Positions 55,831-64,000 of a stretch of 64,000 nucleotides of DNA are shown here, one piece after another. The notes under the pieces are model-generated. The model made no database searches. It saw only the letters and a program-made list of their open reading frames with translations, and was not told the origin of the DNA. The translations under genes were made by a program, and so were the position numbers. Every line of letters starts with the position of its first letter. The first letter of the stretch is position 1. The DNA is from Smallanthus sonchifolius (Eukaryota > Streptophyta > Magnoliopsida > Asterales > Asteraceae). Location: contig CM042022.1 of NCBI GenBank assembly GCA_023525975.1, forward strand, positions 5,578,001 through 5,642,000, given 5' to 3'.

Positions 55831-56317
55831 CTCATGATGAACACCAATTTCAAATAGGCCCGTTTTCAACCCAAGTTTATAACTTTTTACATCCAAAACT
55901 ATTTGTTTTCCTTTCATAAAGCTAGATGTGGTCTTTATACTCCATATTACACATAAAAATCCATACTTTGAGAATAAAACTCTAGTTTTACCTCAAAACT
56001 CATTTAAACTGAAAATCAGAGGTTTTAGGTTCGATCTTACCTCAAATCAGACGTTTCTTCATGTAATCTTCTTCACTAACACTAGAGAAAGGATTTAGAA
56101 TAGAACTTGAGCATCAAGAGGCAACTTCTAGCACTTTCTCTCTTTAAAATGCTCTCTCTCTAAACGAAAATGGTGGTGATGGATAGAATGAGGGCTGCTA
56201 AGGGGCTGATTTGGGTTTATTCTCCCCCTCCTTAGCTCATCAATTGGCCTAAGCCCACCATCTCCCTTTTTGTTCTTTCGGTCCACTTACGCATGTCGGG
56301 GTTTTACGGATGTTACA

Positions 56318-56518
56318 TACACAATCATATCTTTCAACTTCATGACTCACACGTTTATCATCTGCAATGTCAAGAAGTGAGTTTATGGCTTTACAAGACT
56401 ACATTGAAACAAAAATCAGTCCCAACAAAGGTTGATTGCTAAAAAAGTCGCAAGTATACCCTATCCGCAATTCCGGTTGCATAACAACATTATACATGGA
56501 AAGATTTGCGGTGGCAAT
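56318..56518. other. Between two opposed LTRs; right part is CACTA subterminal sequence
   Basis: The stretch from about 56490 (GATTTGCGGTGGCAAT) reads into TTCGGTCGCAAC across the solo LTR insertion, so it belongs to the CACTA end. The rest is unassigned. Confidence 0.5.
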
Positions 56519-56523
56519 TTCGG

Positions 56524-58421
56524 TGTAACATCCGTAAAGTTTCCATCATGTACAATCTAAATATGGGCAAAGGAGGAATGGACATGGGCCGTAAATGGTG
56601 GAGTAGGGGATAGGGTTTAAACCATAACCAACCTTGATTATCCCCCATTTCACCCCAAACACACAAAATTCATTTAGAGAGAGGGAGCTTACAATAGAGA
56701 GAATGTCAATATTCAAGATGTTTTGCTCCAAGAATTGCTCCAATCTGTTTGTCCATCTGTAGACGAAAAATCCATGAAGAACCGCTACATTGGAGGTAAA
56801 GATCGAACCTAAAACCTCTTATTTCAGTTTAAATGGGTTTTGGGGTAAAACAAGTGTTTTGATCTCAAAAGTGTGGGGTTTTACGTGTATGTGTGTGTAT
56901 GACTATAAAAGTCTATATCTAGCTTCATGGAAGCTAGATAAACGTTTTGGACGTAAAAAATTATGATCTTGGATCGAAAAAGGGGTTGTATGAGAAGATG
57001 ACCCTCAAGAGACAAGAGACGACACTGAGGTAGCGATACTAAATGTGGAGAAAAACTATCAGTGGTGACACTAGGAGGACGACGCAAAGTCCATAACGAA
57101 AGTTCTAGCGACACTGCCTTGGTGACACTGATACTGTGCCTAGCGGCACTGAGGGTGGGACGACATTGATAGTGTGCCTGGCGACACTGAGGGTGGGACG
57201 ACACTGAGTGTCAGGAGACACTGTGGGCGACACTAGCCATAAATTGATATTTTTCGTGTGTCAACTCTTATGCAGATCGATTAACAAAGTGACCTAACTT
57301 AGGCCTTATGTCAGAGTTAGTTATCCGACGACCAGGTGAATTCTAGATCCCTTTTTATGCTTGCTTTTTGGGTGGTGTGCATACCGTGTGTGTTTATTAT
57401 AAAAATGTGTTAATAAACAAAAGCGTGTAAAGTATTTACCATAATTGTGTGTTGGTAAATTAAAGAAAAGTGTTTACCATAAATGTGTGTTAGAATAATG
57501 AAGTGAAGGAAGGTTTTAAGGTAAGGTATGAAAAGAGGCAAAACGTGTGCTTAAAGAATGTTTTTAATAAATTAAGAAGGTAAAAATTTTAAGAAGTTAT
57601 TACATTGTCTAAGTCTGGGAAATGGAAGGAAAGGGTTCCTAAAGGAACAAGTGCCATGACAATTACGGGCTATGCCACCTCCATAAGAGCCTTTGTGGTT
57701 CGCTAACAATTGTACAATTGCTTCTGTGTGATAAGTTACTCATGGGGTAAACGTAACCCCATTCTGTGTGATAGGCTAAGTGTGTTGTGTGCATCATGGA
57801 CGGTCCTCATGAAAAAGACCTTAGGAACGCTTCATGGACGGTCGTCATGAACGTTACATAGATCCATGAACAATCATCATGGAAGACAGTAACTAATGTG
57901 AATTGATGGATGTGGTATTCATTCCATGGACAATAGTCATGGATGGTACTGACTTGAACAGACAGTGTGTGTGTGAATGCAGATTAGACAAAATAACGTA
58001 TGACTTGAAAAGTAAAGTGTACGAATGTTATGCCTTTCGGGCAAGTGTGTTAACGTGTATAAATCCTTCTTCTTTTATTAAATTGTGTGATTATGAAAGT
58101 ATATTTTATGTAAAGCTAGAACTCACTCAGTATTAGCTGAGTTTTAGTATGCACGTCAGGTTAAGTGTAGGTACGGGGTTAGCTCTTGGATTGCTGGTTT
58201 GGCTGAGAGGAGTTACCGTCATCGAAGACTTCTAGCATCCCATGTGTTTTAACTGAAAGATGTAATAGTTGAGACAATAGTTTAAATGTTTTAATTTGTT
58301 GCCAATTTGACGTGATGTATGGACATTTATTTTCCGCTGCGATGAATGCGTTTAAAATTTAAGAACTGTTTGTAAATGAGTAAATCATATTAGTGAGATC
58401 TCCATCGCCTGGGGCCCTACA
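56524..58421 (+). mobile_element. Solo LTR inserted in a CACTA end
   Basis: TGTAACATCCG to GGGCCCTACA, 1.9 kb, with TTCGG duplicated at 56519-56523 and 58422-58426. No internal region or primer site. Same family as the minus LTR at 49286-56317. Contains the 23-bp hairpin at 56917-56939 and a GGCGACACT array at about 57005-57235. Confidence 0.92.
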
Positions 58422-58426
58422 TTCGG

Positions 58427-58484
58427 TCGCAACTACCTTTTGCGACCAAAATTGTCGTCACAAATGCCCACTTTTTTAGTAGTG
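58427..58484 (+). mobile_element. CACTA transposon terminus
   Basis: The plus strand ends CTTTTTTAGTAGTG at 58484. Its reverse complement, CACTACTAAAAAAG, has the CACTA transposon terminal form. The subterminal part has an inverted pair, GGTCGCAA at 58425 with TTGCGACC at 58440. The other end of the transposon and any transposase gene are not visible. Confidence 0.7.
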
Positions 58485-58899
58485 TATAACCAATGAATAT
58501 TAAAAATAAATTATACCACACGTTTTGTAATTTACTCATTGTAAATTTCTCAACATATTATGGATAATAAAATTTCTACGTACAATAAATAGTTGATAAA
58601 TTACATAAATAAGAGTACACAATAAAAATTTTAATCACTTAATTAATGTGACAAGTAAAGGCAATAACCAAGATTGTGTAATACTAGATATTTGTACTAC
58701 GCCATTGTATTGTTTTTCATTAAGGTAGTATTCAGTGGCTTAATTGGGATGGACAGACAAAATATGTAATTAATTCACTAACATTTCCTTCACAGTCCAA
58801 ATGAAAACCAATCCAAATTAGAAGTAGCATAAACAAAATGCAACTTTGTCATGCCAACTTATAATTACTAGACGATGGGTAGGAGTAGAACAAGATTAG
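58485..58899. other. AT-rich intergenic, nothing supported
   Basis: No ORF, repeat or signal seen. Confidence 0.5.
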
Positions 58900-59106
58900 C
58901 TACGAATACAAGAACTCCAAGAGTTTGGAACAAAGTGAGCATTTGTAACTTCTTTTAGTGATATTGCAAACCGTCACGAAGCAAAACCTCCATTTGTGAG
59001 AACAGTCGACAGCCTCCACTTTACCACCGCAGTGAGGGCAGTTGCCTGGTGCGTCTTGACGGCTTAACTCCTTCTATTCTACATTGCAAATGAAGAACAG
59101 TCTCAT
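58900..59106 (-). pseudogene. Small plant zinc-ribbon protein, nonsense-mutated
   Basis: The ATG at 59106-59104 starts a 68-codon frame with one internal TAG at codon 11 (59076-59074). After it come KELSRQDAPGNCPHCGGKVE, then WRFCFVTVC and CSLCSK before the stop at 58902-58900. The two CxxC pairs (CPHC and CSLC) around a WRFCF core are the pattern of a small plant family (ERELGRQ.APG.CPYCGG.V...WRFCF....CK.KRK..C..C). The N-terminus also fits once the stop is ignored. Family function is unknown to me. This is the only host-gene-like sequence outside the elements, and the stop makes it a probable pseudogene or retrocopy. Confidence 0.6.
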
Positions 59107-59753
59107 TTAGCTGTAATCTGACCGGCTCAACACAAATTCCCGTAACTGATGGCCGGACTTATTCCGGCAGGATGAATATGTTCTTAGCAATTCCCAAATT
59201 TCTGTTTCTTCGGGGACTAGCATGTGTGGAGATGGATGCCCATGTGCGTATATTTAAATAGATAAATTGTACAGAGATATGTTGCTTCAACCAAGTACTA
59301 TTTTGTTTTTACCTTTGTTATGAGATCTTTTATATCATTATTTTTTTTATTAATATGTAATAACCTAATGTGTTTGTATTCGGGTTTTTCTACGCTTGCT
59401 TTTACAACGGAGTACGTTTTCGGGTTTTACGGCGGAGTGACGGTCAATTTTGCGACGTGTTTTTTTATTGTGTTTTGATATTCAGGATCGTGCCGCCTCC
59501 GACCTAGTTCGAGGCTACACCCAGCCCAGATTTTTGTTTTCGTGTTTCTCTTTCTTTGTTTTGGGTTTTTAAGGATATAGGCGTTGTTGTGACCTGGATT
59601 TGTAATCGGGTTTCTTAATGCCATAGGGTTTTATGTCAGAATTATCACCTTTGCCACGTGCTTTGGTCTCCGCATTCTGATATTTGGGATCGTGGTGGAA
59701 TCCCTAGCGCAACGTGGGGGGAGGAAAAACTACTTATCCGTTTCCGCATCATT
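59107..59753. other. Probable remnant LTR left of a gypsy PBS
   Basis: Sequence upstream of the PBS at 59754. A TTTGGGATCGTG/TTCAGGATCGTG motif occurs twice (about 59480 and 59683). No second LTR found, so the LTR extent is undefined. Confidence 0.35.
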
Positions 59754-59765
59754 TCGTATCAGAGC
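59754..59765 (+). other. Primer-binding site, tRNA-iMet type
   Basis: TCGTATCAGAGC differs from TGGTATCAGAGC at one base. It lies 13 bp before a gag-like ATG. Confidence 0.65.
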
Positions 59766-59778
59766 TCTTGGTTATCAA

Positions 59779-60250
59779 ATGGCTGCTCGTGAAAGAGATC
59801 GACATTCTATTCACAGAACCGTCGACTGAGACAGCGATGGAGTCTATCCGACCCACCGGATCTCAAGATCAAGCAACTCCAACAAGGGACCAGAGATCTT
59901 GAACGGGATATTAAGATCAAGCGGCTACGAAAGAGGATTCGATATCTTGAGTTCCAACCGGAGATGCGTAGCAAGTAAACCGAGTTGAGTACCGTCGTTT
60001 GGGATGGAGGTGACAATGGAGAGGAGCATCCTTCCGGCCATCCCCACCGCCGGTTCCTCGAACCGATCTATGAAGACGAATTTGGTTTGGAGTGTTTATT
60101 GGAAGACGAACCCAGATTCGATGAAGACGGGAACTAAGCCGATAAGAAACAATGTTCATTTGTGCAAAAGGTTCTTAACAGAGTAACCAATCAAGAGGAT
60201 GAACAGATGAAAAATGAAGGCAATACCAACTGTGATGCTAGGCTTGAAGT
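59779..60250 (+). pseudogene. gag N-terminal fragment of a plus-strand gypsy element
   Basis: ATG 59779 starts AARERDRHSIHRTVD, then TGA. A shifted frame continues with HPSGHPHRRFLEPIYEDEF and CLLEDEPRFDEDGN, stops at about 60133, and goes on (ADKKQCSFVQKVLNR). The charged start and the FLEPIYEDEFGLE-type segment match gag N-terminal regions of plant gypsy elements. No zinc knuckle or pol follows, so the element is truncated near 60250. Confidence 0.6.
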
Positions 60251-60281
60251 GTGATAATATTCAACGGTTTCTGCAGATGTT

Positions 60282-60412
60282 AACCGCCCCAAAAAAAGTC
60301 AAACAAATAGAGAACTGCCCCAAAAGAGAATTTTGAATTGGTATTACTAATATCATAGTTTTTGAGGCGGTTGGGCTAGAAACTGCCCCAAAAGTTATCC
60401 TCAACCGCCCCA
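60282..60412. repeat. AACYGCCCCAAAA repeats with a small inverted pair
   Basis: AACCGCCCCAAAA at 60282, AACTGCCCCAAAA at 60313 and 60381, and CAACCGCCCC at 60402. The last pairs with GAGGCGGTTG at 60363. This resembles the end of a small DNA transposon; no second end seen. Confidence 0.5.
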
Positions 60413-61186
60413 TGGGTACCTCGACCTTTTTGGTTCATGTTCTAGACTATATCTTTTATGTGGTACTCCCAGTTAGTTCTTGGTGGTAGAGTACATGTAT
60501 CTTGTGTATATGATATTTCATTTCTGAGTATATTGTTTGGATATATGTCTGATAAAAAGGGGTAGGTGTACTTATCTCTTGGACATCCATGGAAGGAGAT
60601 CATGATGTTGTTCGTACTAAGTTGGATTGTATTATATTATTGATACTCTCCTCCTTGGTTGTGCTTGATAGACTTGTACACTCCAAGATATTTTCCAGCT
60701 CGGGTTCACTAGACTTCCCTATATAGTATACGCTGCAGATAACCATTATAGGGTGCATGATCTATTGTCTCCCCCGGCCCATAGAAGGGTGGGTGGAGTA
60801 AAAATACTTTTTTTTAGAAAATCACTATCCATGGTGGCATACATTTTGTTGGTTTTTAGATCATCGCATCTATGCCTTTTTTTTATCAACACCATAGCCC
60901 ACAAAGATACACTTTATAGCACATGGATCTAATTTGGACCTCGATGTTTTTGAATATGAACAATTATTATATATTCGAATAATTTGGTTTAGATGTTTTG
61001 GTGGTTTCTGTATTTGGATGCTGGAAAGAATGTAGGGGTCGAACCAATATTCGGTAAAAGGTATATATGTGTGTTTTTCTTTTGAACAAGCAAAAGGTTT
61101 CTTTCATTTTTGTTCTTGCAATTTGAGGGTTATGGTTTAGGTGTTTTGGCTAGAAGTTGGCAGGAATTTCTTTATAGCGAGACTGT
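60413..61186. other. No gene supported
   Basis: AT-rich with T runs. Its right part lies directly inside the PBS at 61187, so it may be internal sequence of the minus-strand element whose LTR is at 61202. Confidence 0.4.
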
Positions 61187-61404
61187 GCTCTGATACCATC
61201 TTGAAAGTAAAGACTGAGGGAAAGGAAAAAGATTATCATCTTGATAGCGACACCCCCATTCAAGCTCCTATTTATACAAATTTTGGGATGGATAACGCTA
61301 ATTTCTATCAAATTAAATTCCATCATTACAAGTTATTTCTCCATGATTTGTCTGGCTTGATCAAAACTATGTTACAACTGTGTGATGGCTATCATTCTTC
61401 AACA
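61187..61404 (-). mobile_element. PBS and short 5' LTR of a minus-strand copia-like element
   Basis: GCTCTGATACCA (61187-61198) is the reverse of the tRNA-iMet primer site. The LTR runs TGAAAGTAAAG (61202) to TTCTTCAACA (61404), so in element orientation it is TGTTGAAGAA...TTTCA, about 203 bp, with a minus-strand TATAAATAGG at about 61271-61280. No partner LTR or coding region found; the body is lost or unrecognisable. Confidence 0.65.
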
Positions 61405-61565
61405 ATCTATACATAAGTGTTTAAGTGAAGAATCAACCTCAAGCTGCTGCATTTAGTGTTTACCAAAGAGATGGTGATACATTAGTTAAAGGACAAGCTG
61501 GTGTGTGATATGCCTTAATTTGATTTGAAAATTTCTAAGTAACCCAAGGAAAACTTGGTATTTAC

Positions 61566-61897
61566 TGATGGGACATGCCCGAAAATCACACCCATAAAAC
61601 TCTGGATTTGATCAAAAACAGATTGACTATTTTGTTATGAATCAAAACGCACAACAATTACAATAAACATCGACTCATATAAATAACCTAACCCTAACTT
61701 AACCTTTAAGCTTGACTGATGACTCTATATGGAAACTAAATCAACTCTTAACAAATAAACAATTAAACCAAATAATAAACCAAACTAGGACTCTAAACAA
61801 ACAACAGACAAACAAATAAATCTAAATTGACTCCAGTTTAACCGAACTAAACATTGACCCATGACCCATATGTGAACAAACCCGATTAAGTCCAACA
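61566..61897 (-). repeat. 3' LTR of the small element
   Basis: 332 bp; ATCAAAACGCACA, ATAACCTAACCCTAACTTAA and GACTCTAAACAA are shared with its partner. Confidence 0.88.
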
Positions 61898-62758
61898 ATC
61901 ACCCCCTAATCGTTGTTTGTTCAAACCGACCTTCACATCAATCTTAAATCACCGTTTCCCGCACCAACTCCCAGATTGTCTTGACCTCTCTTGGACCTGA
62001 CCTCTACCTCAGTCATCTCTAAAGTCTTCACGGTTTGAACTCCCATTGCACTTTACTTGACGCTAGACAGACTCAACCCTTCTTTGACCGGAATTTCACC
62101 ACCCTGTCACACTCTTCCTTGATATGCATGCACCAACTTCTTATCAACCACCAACAAGACAACTGCCACATGTTATTCTGTCTTCGAGTCATTAAAATGA
62201 ACACCTCAGCCTCTGGATGTTTCATTTCTTCTACGCTACACCCATTGGTTATTCTGCCATAAAAAATCGAGCCCCTCGCTACAATTCTTTTCCTTGGAGA
62301 GAAAGGATCTCCGACAAAAGAAAAAACCACAATAAAAAATGGGTCGAACCTGCTGCTTCTACTCGACCACCCCCTGCTGATATGCTGCCTTCGCCCCCTT
62401 TCTTCTTCTTTTTTGTCACCCAACTGCCATTTAACCCAAGGACCACCAAAAGAAATTGCGACTAGAACAAAGTCGCCAATTAATTGCCGACCCTCTGCCC
62501 TGGAAACCATGTCGCCAATTAACAACCCTTTGCCGCCCTTTTAATTGTCGACCACCTGGTTCCAGCCCTACTTCTTGGCCGATCCTTCCAAAGCTTGTGA
62601 TCGCACAACCCCTTGCTAATCAGACATGCTCCTTCTTTCTCCTTTTTTTTTAATTGTCGACCTTCCCTCACGGCCGTGACCACAAAAATGTTGCAGCTTT
62701 CAAAGGCTACTGCCTTCTCAACTCTCGAAACGCACTTTTGCCAAGCTCTAATATCAAT

Positions 62759-63076
62759 TGATGGCCCAGGATCAGAAATCGCACCCAAAAAACACAGGAT
62801 TTGATAAAAAACTTATTTATTTTTTTGTTATTAATCAAAACGCACACAAATTACAATAAACTTCGACCTATATAAATAACCTAACCCTAACTTAACGTCC
62901 AAGCTTGACTAATGACTCTAGAAGGAAACTAAATCAACCATTACCAAATAAACAATTAAACCAAACTAGGACTCTAAACAACAGCCGACTCAAACACATA
63001 AACCCAAACTGTCTCCAGTTTTGATCGACCTAAACATTGACCCGTGTCCATATGTGAACAAACCAGAAGTCCAACA
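62759..63076 (-). repeat. 5' LTR of the small element
   Basis: 318 bp, with many differences from its partner, so the insertion is old. Confidence 0.88.
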
Positions 63077-63081
63077 TTTAC

Positions 63082-64000
63082 ACCGTCATATTTGTTCATA
63101 CGGAGGTAGACGAAGCTGCAAATCGATTAAAGGGTCTACCATTTCTACAACATACGGGGACAAGAAGAACCGGAAACAGCATCATATATTTTAGTAGAAG
63201 TTGTACCCCACTCAGTAATGTTTCAAGTAAGCAACAAAGGCACATCTACACCAAAAAAAAAAAAACCACTACAATCTACATGAAGTTTGATTATTTGCGC
63301 ACTCCAAATGCATAAATACTTGGTAAACCACCTGAACTATCTATATATTGAATGCCCACGTAAACTAAAAGGGATCGTCTTGTTAACCCATCTGATACGA
63401 TAATATATGCTCTTATGGTGTATTCTGTCAAAGAAGGTTAGCAACTAAGGAAGAAGGGACATTGGGCTTTGTATTAGGGTATTTGGATTAATAATGTTAA
63501 TATTGGGCTAAGTTTAAAATTATTTGAACAAACCAATGAGACCTCGGCTCGGAATTTATAGGAGCCAAATCAATTCTTATTCGAGCAAGCTTTTTTCCAG
63601 AGAGTTTCGAGCCACAAGCTATTGAACAGTCGTTTATGTTGTTTAAGAGAATTATCTATGAATCCAAACTAATTAGTACAATATAGTGAATTTAGTTATT
63701 CATTCAATTTATTTCTTTTCTATAATCTATTGTACAATAATGTTATGTTCAGAAAATAAAGTGGGGTGTGATTGAATGTTTGTTTCCTGTCACTACACTT
63801 CATGTTCTAGTGATTAGCATGTGGCTCCATCAAATAGGTCAGAAAACTAATAGATCGCTTCTGGAAGGAACTTTTATTGAACATCTTGAAGACCAATAGC
63901 AAGATAACGAAGACTTGGTGTCCAGTGGCGGAGCCACAACCACGGACCACCTAGGGACATAATAGAAACTTTTTACATTCGTTTCAAACTAGAAACAAGA
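63082..64000. other. Intergenic, with a possible DNA-transposon end at 63923
   Basis: No ORF supported. CAGTGGCGGAGCCAC at 63923-63937 contains the hairpin GTGGC-GGA-GCCAC, a motif common at ends of small plant DNA transposons. The rest would lie beyond the window. Confidence 0.35.

Larger units (their letters stand above)
49286..56317 (-). mobile_element. 5' LTR of a minus-strand gypsy element, split by a solo LTR
   Basis: Begins TGTAAGGCCTC next to the PBS and ends ACGGATGTTACA at 56317. The two parts, 49286-49723 and 54764-56317, total about 1.99 kb. They match, in reverse, the plus-strand solo LTR at 56524-58421: both have the CATGACTATTG.CCATGGAATGAATACCACATTC-type stretch and the AGTGTCGCC array. 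AATAT is duplicated at 49719-49723 and 54759-54763, around the inner LTR. Confidence 0.85.
61566..63076 (-). mobile_element. Small non-autonomous LTR element (TRIM-like), complete
   Basis: LTRs at 61566-61897 and 62759-63076, both TGATGG to GTCCAACA, flanked by TTTAC (61561-61565 and 63077-63081). The minus-strand PBS at 62745-62756 reads GCTCTAATATCA, two transitions from the consensus. The minus-strand polypurine tract AGGGGGTGAT abuts the 3' LTR at 61898-61908. Total 1,511 bp with an 861-bp interior. No gag or pol. A 150-codon minus-strand frame at 62525-62073 lacks recognisable features. Confidence 0.88.

Noticed and set aside
62073..62525. 150-codon minus-strand ORF as a gene of the small element
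   Set aside because: No recognisable domain; overlaps non-coding-looking sequence with similar open frames on the other strand.

Overview
The window is plant nuclear DNA made almost entirely of transposable elements. It contains long-LTR Ty3/gypsy elements with tRNA-iMet or tRNA-Asp primer sites, Ty1/copia pol, a CACTA end, foldback elements and microsatellites. I see no intact host gene. The style suggests a eudicot, possibly Asteraceae, but that is an impression and was not tested.

Layout. 1-3006: start of a minus-strand gypsy element whose body lies left of the window, with its 2.8 kb 5' LTR. 3007-5174: unassigned old repeat. 5180-12022: a decayed minus-strand copia element (TSD TGTTT), interrupted by an LTR-like insertion at about 8140-10320. 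12028-13545: intergenic sequence with a 97-bp tandem duplication and a foldback element. 13551-47828: a three-level nest. Tekay-1, a chromovirus on the minus strand (TSD CTCCT), was hit exactly at its 5' LTR/PBS junction by Tekay-2 on the plus strand (19885-45210, TSD CTGTC). Tekay-2's 5' LTR was then hit by a 13.2 kb Athila-type element (20644-33813, TSD TGCTT). LTR divergence judged by eye rises in the expected order: Athila about 1%, Tekay-2 about 3%, Tekay-1 more than 10%.

47834-56317: a second nest. A minus-strand gypsy 5' LTR (49286-56317) contains a plus-strand solo LTR (49724-54758, TSD AATAT). That in turn contains a 2.9 kb LTR element (50377-53321, TSD CTTAG) with no polymerase but a long minus-strand coding region that I do not recognise, plus a PPR-like fragment. 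56524-58421: a solo LTR (TSD TTCGG) inside a CACTA terminus. 58900-59106: pseudogene of a small plant zinc-ribbon protein. 59754-60250: gag start of another gypsy element. 61187-61404: a copia-like 5' LTR. 61566-63076: a complete small non-autonomous LTR element (TSD TTTAC).

The gag-pol sets all carry stops or frameshifts. The long downstream (env-position) ORF of the Athila element is open throughout. The most unusual items are the polymerase-less LTR element with the novel ORF, the extra ORF between PBS and gag shared by three Tekay-like elements, an intron-like 98 bp in Tekay-2 gag, and several palindromic or tandem structures conserved between LTRs.
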